A stretch of 64,000 nucleotides of DNA from Nymphaea colorata (Eukaryota > Streptophyta > Magnoliopsida > Nymphaeales > Nymphaeaceae), in the NCBI RefSeq assembly GCF_008831285.2, contig NC_045140.1, positions 21,760,370 to 21,824,369 on the forward strand. Reading direction: 5' to 3'. The notes beneath the pieces are model-generated. The model was not told the DNA's origin. It saw only the letters and a list, made by a program, of their open reading frames with translations, and made no database searches. This document shows positions 1 to 13,014 of this stretch, one piece after another. A program made the translations under genes and the position numbers. Every line of letters starts with the position of its first letter. The stretch's first letter is position 1.

Positions 1-1433
1 TGTAGTCTGTTTTTGTTTTCCTATGATTGTATTGTAAAAATGTCTTCTGAATAGCAGCTATTGAATAGTTGATGGGAGATCATGTGTCCCCCTGCTGTGA
101 AATAGTCTAGAAAAATAGGAGCCCATTTCAATTGGTACCCGGTAGCATCGTCACAAAAACAGATCAGGTAGAAGATTATGTGTAAGAAGTTTGGCATAGT
201 GGTTACCCCTACTGAATTTTGGTACTCAAATTTCTTCAATGATTGTCAAATCTCCTGGCGGGTGACCTTGTGAAGTGAAATATCATTAATATCGCACTTT
301 TTAGATGTTCCCAGTAGTGGTATGCTCAAACTCGAACTCCCCCTGTAGTGTTGCACTGACGCCACAAGATACCCTGATCCGCTGAGAGGCGGACGTGTAG
401 TTAATGTTTTCCATTTAATATTTTCACCTGAACCACTTCTGATCTTTATTGCCAAAATTTTTTGACTTGTAGAAGGCAACTGTTGCATGAACCTGATAAT
501 AGTTCTGTTATGATTTAAAAGGACTTGGTGAAAGGAATAATAATTTTTTTTGAGGTTTCATATTTGACCAAAAACCTATCATCGCGCAACTAACTTTTGA
601 AGGACAAAAATCTGAAACCCTCGTCCATACAATAAGTCTTGCTGAGCTTTCGTTGCAAAAACGACGCAAAATTTGCCATCACGCAATAACTTTTGAAGGA
701 CAAAAATCTGAAAACCTGGTCTATACAAGATGTCTTTACAAGATGTCTTGCTGTGAGAACACGCGATGTTTTCGTTGCAGAAAGGACGGGACACCTCGTT
801 AGTAGTTAAATTGCCTAGATCGCAACATACGGCCATCGTTCACGCTAACAAGAATCTAAACCTTACGTTCATAATTGGCAAGTTCATATAATGGGATGCC
901 TTCAGCCCATGCATTCCATATGTTGCTGAGACCGCGTCGATTACATAAGTTGGTAGATGTCTCCCTCTCAAATCAAGTACCAGCAGCCATTGAAATATTT
1001 CAGTTAATAAGATGCAACATATCCTCCTCCCCATCATGAACCAAGCTTACAATAATTTTTACACTAATTCAAGCATGAAACAACACTGGCCTCGCAAAAA
1101 GCAAAAGCATTGCACTCCAGTTGCTGGATGAGCAAATCCTTAAGATTTTTAAGGGAGATTATCAGTAACGCATCCTAGTTATCTCAACAGTTTCAAGACG
1201 ACGTACACAAGCTATTAACTAAAATTAGCCGACCTAGAGGGACCATCGGTAATTGCAAAGCCCTGCAATGTTCCAGTGTCCTCGAACTAAAAGTGCTCAC
1301 AGTAAATTTTTTCTGTAGAATAACATAACAAAAACTAAACCGCACCCGCCTGGATGAAGCACAACTGGAACTCTTAAAACACGAACTGGACGTACGTATA
1401 TTTAGCAGAGGAATCGTGAATGCGTTGTCATTG
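1..1433. other. 3' flank of SF3B4 and unassigned sequence
   Basis: The part next to 1433 should be the SF3B4 3' UTR. An imperfect two-copy repeat occupies 581-780. The short minus-strand ORFs from 21 to 1037 have no recognisable domain. I see no gene. Confidence 0.55.
581..780. repeat. Imperfect ~97-bp tandem repeat
   Basis: Two copies start at 581 and 678, sharing taacttttgaaggacaaaaa and tcgttgca blocks. The second carries an inner duplication of acaagatgtctt. Confidence 0.75.
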
Positions 1434-4400
1434 TCAAGTAGGAGTAGCCGATGCTGCAGTTGGTGGAGGCGGTGGTGGCGGCATATGTGGTGGAGGTGGT
1501 GGTGGCATAGACATCTGAGGTGGAGGCAATGGCCTACCAGGAACTTGTGGTGGTGGCACAGGCCGCCACACAGGAGGTGGCACAACTCCTAGCAGGTGCT
1601 GTTGTCCAGGCATCATCCCATGCGGAGGTGGTGGCATATTAGGAGGCGGAGGTCTTAGAGGGGGCCTGAATTGGTGCGGGGGTGCCATCATTCCTGGCGG
1701 TGGCATTGTTTGGCCTTGCTGTGGAACCTGACCTGGCCAAGCTGGTGCACCAAGTGAATGCATTGGTGGTGGGAAACCTGCACCTTGTGGTGGTGGTGGA
1801 GGAGGCGGACGAATGGCTGGCATTTGCCCAGGCAGGACTGAACCATTAACAAATGGCCGAGGTGGCATTCCAGTGTTGATGGTACCATTGGCTTGGGCAC
1901 TGTTTGGAAGTGTGGGAGGGCCACTTGCGAACAGAGTATGCGGTCTGTTCCTTTGAGCAGCAGGGTTGCTTGCAGCCAGTACTCTTTCTGCATTTTGTCC
2001 AAAATTAGGGATATAAAAGATTCTAATGAATAAAAAAGTAAAGTAGCTAACCTGCAGGGGTGCCATGGCGCTCTCCTTTAGTGTCCTTCTTATATGCATA
2101 TGACACACTGATTTGTCGATTGCATAGATACTGACCATTCATTGCCTACACATAGTAAGATTCAAAATGTGAGAAGAAATTAGGGTAAGTTGATCAAATT
2201 ACCAGATTCACATGATGAAAGCATGCACACATGCACACACACACACACGAGTTCACTGATGAAAGTAGAAATTCCATAAGAAGCAAAAGATGACGAACTA
2301 CAAAAAACGTCAAGCAAAAAGTAGCTGATTTGAACTTCACCGAAGAAACTAGCAACCAGGTAATAAGTATCAAAGAAACTATGCCAGAATCATGCTACTT
2401 TTTCAATCACACAGAAAAATCAGAGCAAAATGAACTGGTTACAGGCCGTTGAAGTTCAAGCTGCTCAAGGTTAACCAGGTGAGCTCCAGGTGAACTTTTA
2501 ACTTAACATCTTTTACTTGTCAGTGAGCTACAGTCGGAGAAAAATTTATGTCCACAACCTCTCAAGCAAAAGAGTAAATGATGTATCATAGGATATTTTT
2601 TCTTGGTTTCTAGTTTTCAGTTAACATTTCACTGCATGCAGTAACTTGATGATAAACCCAATTCCTTATCCAGAGTTTCACAGAAATTAGCTGAATTTTG
2701 TGATATAGTCTTAGTTCTGATAGGCAACATCAGCACCCTACTATGATAACTTCCTAGCTTTCAGAATAAGAGCTCCACAGACATGGATCAGATGAGTCAG
2801 CTGGAAGTAAAGGAGGTCAGAGTCCAACAGCCATGGCAACTGCTCCTTCATGTGAGGCCAGTATGGTAGGCAATGGATGGGATAAGTGAGGAAAGGAGAT
2901 TCAGGATAATTAGATGAAGGATACTCTGCACCAGCAAATTCTGGCAGTTCTAAACTACAAAGTGAGTTTTCTCCATTGGAGACAAAAGAGAGAGCGGGAG
3001 AGAGAGAGAGAGAGAGAAGAGCACTGTTCCTTCAAAGAAACCTCCATCTGTAGGCTCTAATATGTACAGCTAAGCCTCCTCGCCTGCAATATGAATGTAT
3101 TTGTATAAACAAGAACCACAATGTGTTCATTTACCCAGAAACCCAGAATTATACAGGAAATTGCAATCCTTGCTCATGCATGTGCTTTCAGGAACATAGA
3201 AACCCAACGAATGGATGGTGCCTTAGGTTTATTGACTAGACCGTTATTGATCTTGAAGTCCATGACTCGAACTTCAAAAACAGTTGAAATTTCTGTACTT
3301 GGGTATATGAGATGAATAGATTAAAGAAAACTTCAGCATTACTAGTTACTAATTGGTTTTCTGCAAAACAAAGAGGGAAAAAAAATTGAGAAATGAAGCT
3401 ACTTGTTGAAGCATCTCACAAAGTACCTACAAAAGTTGAATTACCAAAAGGTTCTAAGAAAAGTACCTCGATAGCAGCATCTGATGATTCAAAGGAATCA
3501 TAGCTTATGAAACCAAAACCACGTGAATTACCAGTCTCTGGATCTCTCATTATCTGCAAGAGAGAACACATTGTTTTCACTGAGAGACACATTTTAGAGA
3601 TGTAATGAAAAATCATCACTCACATGCCCATAATGCATTACAAACATTGACATTTCTACCAGAAACATGCCTTTTTTATTTACTCAATGAGAAGTTCAGA
3701 CACCACAAGAAATATTCCCTGCCTCTTACATAAAAACCAAAAGAACACAAAGTGGTGCATCAAATTCACATGCATTCATATACATATATATGATTTCTTG
3801 TTCTTTTTCACTTGTTCACTGTATCATTGCCTAAATAAATGTTAGGCACATGCTATAGACCTACACACAAATGAAAACGCACACACGCAAGAGACACACA
3901 CAGAAAGAGAGAGAGAGAGAGAAATGTGTATGAGCATGTGATCTAGAGATACTGGAAAAGGTACTTTTGTCAGTTTCTGCAAGCTTGACCATGCAGATGT
4001 GTTCTGCATTGTCAAACACCTAAGAATCAGCTGGTCGTCTGTCGGTAGCCAATGCAGCTGCTTAAAACTTAGCACATTGTCGATCACCAGTATGTCCCAC
4101 TGAAACCAGACAGGACGCTGCAAGGTCCACAGGAAGAAATAATCTACAATTCCCACACCCAAGCATTCTGAAGAAATAAGAGTACACACACCATTCTCCT
4201 CACCCCCCCCCTTCCCAACACACACACACACAAAAAGGAAACATGCCCCAAAAAAGTGCAAGTGCGCCATCAAAGAATGCTGAAACAAAAAAGGTGTGAC
4301 ATAAGCTTGAATGCACTTTGACTAAGTTCATTGTGATTTGAGAAGAAAATAACACCAAATGAGAAGTTTACCATACACTGAAGGAAGAGAATAAATCTAT

Positions 4401-7400
4401 AGCAGTATAATTAAGGACATCACAATAGGCAGCAGTAAAAACCTTTGGATTTGTGACGATAACTCCAAATGCACTAAAAGTATCATAGAGAAGCTTTTCA
4501 TCCACATCCTGTAAATATCAAAGGAAGATTTCCTACGCTTAGACAGAATAATTTAGCCAAAAAAAAAAAAGCAGAATATCCATTGCTGACTCTAACCGGA
4601 TCAAGGTTTCCTACAAAAAGATTTGCCCCAACATCCAAACTCTTCTTGTCTTGAGAAGCCTGAAATGAAGCCAAAAACACTGTAAGAGCCCAAATTGTTC
4701 ACATTCAAGCCTTCACGTCATCAGCTATCTTTCTGAAGAATTATCATTAGAATTAACCAAAAGTTAAGTATTTAAATTTGATCTCATCTTTTTACTTTCT
4801 TTCTTTCTTTCTTTATTTCTGGTATATGTGAAGACATTCATGAAACATAACCAAACCATAAATTATAATGGACCAGACAGCTATGAGTTACAAAACAAGA
4901 ATGTTATGAGTTTTACAATATACATTACATCCATTGTACAGTCTCAAAGTACTGCAGATAATATGTTGATCATCACAAGTAATAAGCTAAGGAGATTGTG
5001 GTCCAAAGAAAGAAATATACTGTCAGAATAAGAGTCAGTAAAAGAAAACCAGAGAAGTTACATAAGTCCATAAAAACCCATGAAAAAGAAATGGGAAAAA
5101 ACAGTGGAAAGAAAACCATACTCAGATATGAAAAGGAAATCATGAAATTATAGTAATTCAGTCCTTAAAAAAAGAAGAACAAGACTGCATAAAGCACTAA
5201 TACCCAAAGTGAGGACCCAGCCATGTCATTAAAAGCAGTAAAGGTAAGCCGCTCTTGTACTTATTCGACATGCAGATAGTGTCACACTGGGAACACCAGC
5301 TCCACATGACTGTAGGTGTATAAATTTTGTCACTAATAAAACTGATCACCTAATATCAGTCAAAACAGAATTTTTTCACATTTGTTTCCCAATTATGTCA
5401 TAAAGCACACCTGCATAATTTTTCATGATTTTTTTATTTGGATGATAACATTTTCAAGATCACTCTTGAATGGGCATTACCAATGAATGAAGAACAGATT
5501 AGTTAATTGCTTTCCCAAAGGTTATATATTTATTCTGCTTGGCTCTACGTCCCAACATGATTGCAGTCTTGTAAATAACATGATCTGTTAATATGAAATC
5601 CAACACTAGAATCAATAGAGGAAAATGAAAAAATATGGAATTTTTGGTTAAGTTAATCTAACATGGAAATTAGGAACAGATGGTGCTGTCCTACATGCAG
5701 CAGTTCATTGAGTGGATGAAGTAGCAAATGGTAAGACCAGTATAAATATGAGACCAATTAGCACCTTATTAACACGAATTGGCTTCCCATAAAGTTTGAT
5801 CATGTTTAAAATCTTTATGGCCTGCATTCACCACGAGAACTAAATTTAGATAAACACATGATGAATCCAAAAGTGCAAATGAACCAACTAAGGACAAGCC
5901 ACAGCATCAGCAATGTTTCTTACATAATCAGCATCTTCTTCATGACGGAACTCCACAAATCCATATCCTTGGTGAAGGTTCGTAACTCGATCCTTTGGTA
6001 CATAGACATTGACTGAAATGCAAAATAGATAGCGCACTTAAATGAGAACACACATTTTGAATAGAGAGATTCTAGTTGTCTATGCCATGACCCAAAGGAA
6101 ATTAATCTTCAGTTGTTTACATGTCTAGGACTACCAGAATAATCACAACACCAACCAATCACTGAAGATACATATAAGACCAAGTTGCACATGGGAAATA
6201 TTACAGCTTTGACATAGACAAACAGCTAATGATCTGAGTATAGGTTACAAAAAATCCGGACTACCACCTCAATATATCAAACAAAATTTAAAAAAAAACT
6301 CGCATCATTGGTAGCTTATAGACGACTTGCAAGTTGCAACAGGCAGTGTTCAATTCCCCTATCAGTATTACAGCTCGTCAAAGTAAATAATGCTTTGTGC
6401 ATAAATTAAGTTGTTGCCTAGGTCCTATTGTTGTCTTACATTGCTAATATGATTGCTCGTGTGACTTTCCGATAGACAAAGCAAGTAAAATGATGAAAGA
6501 ACAATTGAACAAAATAATAAAAGGAACTAATAAAGATGATTGATGATGGTGATGAGATACAAACCAGGAAACAAAAAGAAACACCAGAGCATGAAACAAG
6601 AATTATAATTACTAATAAAACCTCAGTCATAACTCATAACCATATAATTCCTATAACTTCCAATTACCGAGCTAGAGAAACAACCAAACGTATGGAACCT
6701 GTGTAAGTACTTTCCTAATTTTTACATGTTAGTAAACAAATCAATGCCCATGAAGTTATGAACACACAGACTATTTGTATTCACCGAATATAGTATTAAC
6801 CCACACAAGCTTTTCAAGTGTGTAACAATCCGACCCACTTTTAGGCTCGGGCCAATGGTTCAACGGATCTCAACCCGCCCTCTAACAGTTTCGGCTCCAA
6901 CCCCAAAAAGGCTAGGAACCAAGACAACCATCTATTTAATAACCCCCTTTATAAGCCCTTGAAGATCTCTCACAATGTTTAATACGAGACTAAATTTTTG
7001 GGGTGCTACAATCCACCCGCCTTAAGGCACATGCCTCCGCGCATATGGGACCCTAGATCCGAGTGTTGAACCGGCTCTAGTACCACTGTAACAATTCGAC
7101 CCACTTCTAGGCTTGGGCCCCTGGTTCAACGGATCCCAACCCACCCCCTAACAGTTTCGGCTCCAACCCCAAAAAAATTAGAAACCAGAACAACCATCTA
7201 TTTAATAACCCTCTTTATAAACGTTTGAAGATTCATCACAATCTTCAATACGAGACTAAATTTTTGGGGTGTTACAAAGTGAACACAGATAAACATACCA
7301 ACTGGTCCTGCTTGAACAAATAGCTCCCAGAGTAACTCTTCTGTGACCTGCAAATCAATACAAAGTCCATGATTAAAAGCCACCAAAATGAGAATGGTAA

Positions 7401-9224
7401 ACACTGAACAATTAAAGGAACCACTCATTGTTCAATAAAATATGCATAAAAGTTTTGTGTGGCCTAAAGAGCCAGGTAGGCAAACCTAATAGTCTTTATC
7501 AAAATAAATTTTAATAGACATCAAGCACATGGTACTTGGAATTTTTACATCAGTATGGAACATGGTTGAGTTGGGTCAAACTAGTATGCCAATTCAATCT
7601 GCAGGACCTAGATTCATGCTTTTCTCTTTAGGGTTCGATTTATCTGGCAATTAGTCATTCTTGTGGGTTTTATGGATTAAAGTCTAAAGGCAAACCTGAA
7701 GGAATTTGTTGACCAAGTGCCTCCAGTAATTGATGCAACTCATTCTATCATTCAGCGGTACTCAAGGAGGAACTTGAGCATGAAGCAAGGGCTTGGGGCA
7801 TGTCAACCTCATGTTCAGACATTGGTTCAGGGTGAGTAATCATGTACCGTGTTTTTCTTTACTGTTCACTCTCTTGCTATACCTCCTCTGCAACTAGTTA
7901 CAAGGTTGAGTGTTACTTTTCTCTAAGGAGGTAATATGACAAATACTTCTAACATCATGCCTACATTTTACTGGATATATAGTTTATGAAAGAGTAAAAA
8001 CGTGAATAAAATCCAGGCAATTATTGAAAACCCCATCTATGGCTCATGTACAATTTATAGTTTTCTTCTTTAGTAATGATAATCCTCATTTTCAATATGG
8101 AAGTTACATGAAGCTGACAAGCTGCAGCTTCAATCAACATTAGCCAGTGGAAGGCATAGACTGCAACTTTTGAAAATTAAAGTCTCTATCACACCTCCCA
8201 AAACCCGAGTAGTAACATTCAAAATTTTTTAGGAGGAAATGTTTTGTGATTTAATTATTTAAATTAACATGCAAGGGAATGCAACGACCTGAGAACAGTT
8301 TATTTTGAGAAAAATATCATCATAAATTTAGAGCTCAGTGTCCTATAAAAATCTTGTTGGTTCATCACAGTTAACAAGGTCACCAGACAGCCCAAGGTTT
8401 CCCATCCCTCCCTTACTAGAAAGAAAAACAACCATAACATTTTGGTTATGTTATCTGGCAAAATCACATTCACCAAGTTTATCAAGAATTCTGAGGTTTA
8501 GGCTTAAAATAGAGCATTTGATGTCTCATCAAAATCCATCCACAACATAACTCAATAAGAAACACAAAAGCTATTGGTGCCGTATAGCGAGTTCACCTGT
8601 ATTTCCCTGTTTGCTCCTTACAATTTCCTCTAACCTCTCTACATTCTCCACGAATTAACGTGCAACAGATCACAACAACACAAAGAGCAACATTCAAGTT
8701 TTTAATACCCTCAAAAGAAGAAGCTCGTAAGACATACCATGTGAAAGTATCGTGATAGTTTAAAATCAACACGAAACTTGGTAAAGGGCAAGAGGATCAA
8801 CAAACACAAAATGAGCTCTCTAAGTTACTATCTATCAATCTACAACAGCGGAAAGATGTCGTATGTTCGCCGAACAAACATTCTTCATACTGAAAGCCGA
8901 GAAACGCATGAACACTATTCTTCGCATATCAAAACTGCAATATCTAGCGAGAGAGAGAGAGAGAGAGAGGGAGAAGGAGGGGGAGGGGTGGTTGGTTACA
9001 GCTCCTTAATGGTTAGTTACCAATATAGAGTAACTGTCTAAGGATCCAAAGAATTAGAATCATAAAATCCGTAGACTTCTTCGATGCCCTAGAAAACGCC
9101 AATACCGAGGAGGAGATACCTGGGCGTCGAGATTTCCGACATAGGCGGTGGCGTCCTGGTTTCTCTCGGCGGAGTGCTGGCCGAGAAGGTTCGCTCCGAC
9201 GCCTGGAGCGATTCGAGTCGTCAT
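1434..9224 (-). CDS. SF3B4: Splicing factor 3B subunit 4 (SF3b49/SAP49) homologue, complete, 387 aa
   Basis: This encodes the SF3b subunit that, in the family, helps tether U2 snRNP to pre-mRNA near the branch site in the nucleus. Nine coding exons, high to low: 9224-9120, 7347-7299, 6012-5924, 5821-5765, 4659-4597, 4508-4443, 3553-3467, 2145-2052, 1987-1434. Their lengths sum to 388 codons with stop. The start gives [23 protein letters not shown]1 spans about residues 27-100 (RNP2 AYVGNL, RNP1 GYGFVEF) and RRM2 about 114-190 ([14 protein letters not shown]). The tail from about 235 is very rich in Pro, Gly and Met, as in family members, and ends in SATPT. Length and order fit plant SF3B4 (roughly 360-390 aa from memory). 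All introns are GT-AG. Intron 1 is long (1.8 kb) and intron 2 carries a TRIM element. Several ORFs opposite or out of frame with the Pro-rich exon are shadows. Identification is very secure; start and 3' UTR length are inferred. Confidence 0.95.
6821..7276 (-). mobile_element. TRIM retrotransposon, copy 1 (in SF3B4 intron 2)
   Basis: A complete 456-bp terminal-repeat retrotransposon in miniature: two 190-bp direct LTRs (6821-7010 and 7087-7276) around a 76-bp interior (7011-7086). Read on the minus strand, each LTR starts TGTAACACCCC or TGTAGCACCCC and ends TGTTACA. The interior begins with TGGTACTAGAGCCGGTTC, which resembles the initiator-tRNA-Met primer-binding site, and ends with the purine-rich AAGGCGGGTGGAT. 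A 5-bp target duplication AAGTG flanks it (6816-6820 and 7277-7281). No protein is encoded. The two LTRs differ at about 24 of 190 positions by hand count, so the insertion is old. It lies in the same sense as the host gene, 22 bases inside intron 2. Confidence 0.92.
8947..8970. repeat. (GA)n microsatellite in SF3B4 intron 1
   Basis: About twelve GA units about 150 bp from the 5' splice site of SF3B4 intron 1, followed by a G-rich stretch. Confidence 0.85.
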
Positions 9225-10021
9225 CAGGTCGCCGGTCGATAGCTGTCACGACCCACTCCCGCTCTTCTTTTCGTCCCACGTTCAGACACCACCCCCGCGG
9301 CGGAAGTGTAGTGAGACGTGATCCTCTGCTCGTCTCGAGTACCCGAGTATGGAAACGCAACCAAAGTGGCGAATCCTCCTACCCACGGCATATATATGGC
9401 CGCCCTCAGCGTTGCCAAACATTGGGTACATTACTCGTGACCTTGCGTCGACTTGTATCCTTATTTTTCCAAATTCTAAAATCATCTTAAACTTTAGAAA
9501 ATTAGAAAACCATATTGATTAGTGGGTAATTAGTACTTAAGAGGCAATGGGACGGGTGCTTGATTACTTTCGTCTTTCGATGCTAAAACTTGGATTTAAC
9601 AAAATTGGTCACTATCAAATAAAAACCATAGGACAATTCCGCCCTTAAGATCTTCATTTTAGTTTTTTGACCAGAAAAATGCGTCGCGTACTAAATTTAC
9701 GGATTTCAAAACCATAAGATCTAAGATCAAATTAAGTTAAAGGTAATCGCTAGCCCCGTATTCTGAACTAAATTGTTTAATATATGTGCATTGCTTTTGT
9801 GTAATATATGCATTCAAGGTGTATATGAGCTACTAATTGCAGTTCACATTACCTAAGTACCGGATAGATTGTTACAAATTAAAAAAAAAAAAAAAAATCA
9901 TCGCTAAACAACTGTAAATTGTCGTTAAATCCATTACAAACTGTCGTCGCACTATAAAACAGCGTGTCTAATGTCATTTTAGTGACTATTTGTTTGAGAG
10001 AGAGCATTACCCCTTTCATTA

Positions 10022-10128
10022 TTTGTTGCTCCCTCCACTTTCATCCATCAACAAACAATGGGTAATCTAGCATCGCATCATTCATTGCGTTTGAGATATG
10101 GGGCAAGAAGTGGAGGGAGCAACAAACT
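10022..10128. repeat. 19-bp perfect inverted repeat (foldback) with ~67-bp loop
   Basis: The arm tttgttgctccctccactt (10023-10041) is repeated as its exact reverse complement at about 10108-10126. An RNA across it would form a stable stem. Pairing does not clearly extend beyond the arms. I do not recognise a known miRNA family in either arm. Confidence 0.6.
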
Positions 10129-10530
10129 TGTTGGCTGCTGTGGGCAATTGCCCACATCAGTCCAACAAAGTTCTCATCGTAACTTCTTCATATCACATTG
10201 TCACAGGGTGAGAGACGTCGAGAAACACCCTTCTAATGCAAACACCCTTCTGATGCATGGCCCATAGCAACTGCTGGTTAATATCCTTTCTCAGTATTCT
10301 ACTATGTAGTTGAAGAATTTCTAAAGATCTAAAATGTTTAGAAGCAAAAACTTTTTAGCTCTGCTACTGTCTACGGGAGGCGACAGATCTTGGTTGGTCT
10401 TGGAGTTGTGACATCCGATATACGATCGAAGTGTTGGGAGATACTTCACCAAACAAAAGATTAAAGTTCACCATGGCAATTAATCTTCTATTTGTTTAAA
10501 TATTTTTGTCTTTATTTTTAACTCTTTTCG

Positions 10531-10746
10531 GGTTTTAACTCTTTTCGGGTGAGCGGGAGGTTATCCACCACCAGATGAGACCCCTTAGGATCCTTAAGTG
10601 CAAGTGTGGAGCGGACCACCTTTAACTTGATGGAGCACACTCCACTCTTAATGGTGCAGGAGAGTCGTGCCCATAGAAATTGAAAAGGAAATACACAGTC
10701 TATACGGTTCCAGTTTCGACCAGCTGTGCTATGCTCCTTGAAGCCT
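10531..10746 (-). mobile_element. tRNA-derived SINE, copy 2
   Basis: On the minus strand this starts GGCTTCAAGGAGCATAGCAC, has an A box TAGCACAGCTGG, a degenerate B-box-like TTTTCAATTTCT, and the same CGCTCACCCGAA 3' block as the 53.4-kb copy. It ends in an A-rich tail containing two tandem CCCGAAAAGAGTTAAAA units. Target duplications were not found. Confidence 0.55.
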
Positions 10747-12520
10747 TCCTTCAATTAAAAAAAATATAAAAAAGAAAATGAAACTCAGCCTCAGTCCGGT
10801 TTCAGATCAAAAGAAGAGAGGTTGAGCAGAAAAAATATGGATTGGGGTTTCGAAATTAAGTTTCGCTGGATCCCAAATGGTATCTATCAGTTGTCGGGTG
10901 GTCGCTACTGCAAAGCATGATAGCGTTTGGCTTCTTGAAATGATACAATCTAGTGATTTATCACTAGGCCCGGGAAAGCTAAAACGAACTAAAAGTCTAT
11001 AAGGTAGCAGCAAAAATGAAAAGGTTGAAACGGAAAGATGCATAGGTGTTAGATCCTTAGGTAAGGTTTAGATTACAGTCTTTAAAATCGGTGTTTTATC
11101 ATAACAACGTTTTTTTTTTAAAAAAAATAGTTTTTATTAAAAATTGGTTTTGATGTTTGGATGGCATACCAGAAACACACTCTTGCATGGGGACTGAAAC
11201 CGAGAGAGCATATTTTTCAGGTCCTTGAGTTTTTCCAAACTGAGATTTTGAAAAACCTAGTTTTAGGGGTTGCTTGGATAACATCCCAAAATCAGGTTTT
11301 CAATGCAAAATCTGATTATTTTATATCAAAAATCAGGTTTTTTAAATGTTTGGATGCAAAGCCAACCTCCTCCCTTTCCCTAACTAATTGAATCGGCCCT
11401 GAACTTACTCAGGAAAATTGCACTGATTGAATTGAATATACTCAGTCAATTCACCAACAATAACAAAACAAAAGAGGATCCATTCCCAATCAAGGACTAT
11501 ACGGGGCTCACTACATGACTGCTCACCAGCAGTCCTTCTGTCCACTCATCTCTGCCACAGACAAAGCTTTCCAATCCTCCTACACTTGCTCAATTTCCTT
11601 ACTTATTAGTGCCATAAGAATGGGGAGAGCTACGTCTGTCCACGATTGTTGCTCATATTTCCCGTTTATCTTCTTTAGAAGTGTCGGCAGCATGGGCCGT
11701 CCCGTCCCTTCTCCAACTAATAATTGCTCGACACTGTATAATGTTGCTTTGTTTTTATTCGCTTTATCTTTATTCTGCTTTTTTTGTTCTAAGCGCATGG
11801 AATGGAAATAAACTATAAATTGATCCGTGCCACTTGGGGGACGTGTTTGATCAATGGATGGATGGACAAAATGTGGATGTCTTAAAATGAACTTCTGAGA
11901 TATTATGTTTATACTGCACAATGCATGAGTCAAACATGGGGTCGAGTCTCCCAAGACACCCAATCTCATGACTGAAGGTCTAAGGCCATACCACCGCAAT
12001 TTCAAACTTCCAAATCCACAAGTCTTTAGACCCTTGATCTGCCGACCCTGCTTCATTCCTTAGGGGCTATTTTATATCTGAGTGTTTTGGGTTTCATTGA
12101 GGAAGTTTTTCCTTTCTAAATCATGTTTCTCTAAAACCTTTTGACCAAGTTCGCGCGCCGCAGTGTAAGGCAAGCGACAATATCTCTCAACCCATGTCAC
12201 GGATTTTCTATTCAAATTGAAGAAACAAAGGTAGTGTTTGGATGACACTACAAAAACAGCTCTTTTGGAGTGTTTGGGTAACATTAAAACCAGATTGTCA
12301 TGTTGAGATTTTTTTTTTAATTTAAGGAATTGAATATAGAAACGGAGCTACTGTGTGACTGGCATGAGCCACTGCCTATGTCAGCCCTCCAAATCTAATC
12401 TTGCATTGTGATTAAGCTGGACCTAGGTTCAGCTAGGTACAGCCGCATGTAGTGCCCACACCAGACATGAGTCAGTATCCTGCAATCACTCATTCTCCTA
12501 AGCAATAGATCAGCTAGTGC

Positions 12521-12557
12521 CCCTCGGCGAAAATTTTCTAGCTCTACCACTAATTGT
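12521..12557. mobile_element. Terminal fragment of a GGAGCTAG-type hAT-like element
   Basis: Read on the minus strand this gives AGTGGTAGAGCTAGAAAATTTTCG, close to the terminus type of the 13-kb MITE. The other end was not located with certainty; the AT-rich stretch back to about 12330 may belong to it. Confidence 0.4.
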
Positions 12558-13014
12558 GTAACCTGATCTCTAAGTTATTCATAAAAAAAAATGTGTTTGA
12601 TATATGTCATGGAAACAAGCATGCCAATTTTTCGAAAATGATTAAAGGACTATTTTCTCCATAAAATGGATGTTTTCAAAACAGCTTTGTTTTGAGGATG
12701 TTCTCCAAACAAGCTCTGTGACCTATCTGCTTGTTTTTTGAAGGACGCAGACACCCATGAAGGTGATCAACGTTATAAATCAGCTTCAAATGCTCCTGGC
12801 AATTTGGTATAATTTTCTCCTATGTGGATGTGACCTTCCGAGGAAGGTTTATAAAGAGCTGTTACGATCGGAGCAAAGAGAATCAGGAATATAAAAGACG
12901 AAAGGAGTGGAGAGAAAGCGAACTTCTTCGATAGAATTTGAAAAAAATTGTACAAAAGAAAATACATACATGACAGCTGTACAACATTAATTTTACAACA
13001 TTTACATATGCTAT

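Noticed and set aside
1193..1585. 130-codon minus-strand ORF rich in His and Cys
   Set aside because: It is a frame-shifted reading of the Pro-rich SF3B4 exon and its 3' UTR; the low-complexity codons explain the composition.
7348..9119. Hidden gene in the long first intron of SF3B4
   Set aside because: The ORFs are short, on both strands, and without domains. The stretch behaves as an intron because exons 1 and 2 join in frame across it.
10058..10267. 69-codon plus-strand ORF over the foldback
   Set aside because: It only spans one arm and loop of the inverted repeat, and the protein resembles nothing known.
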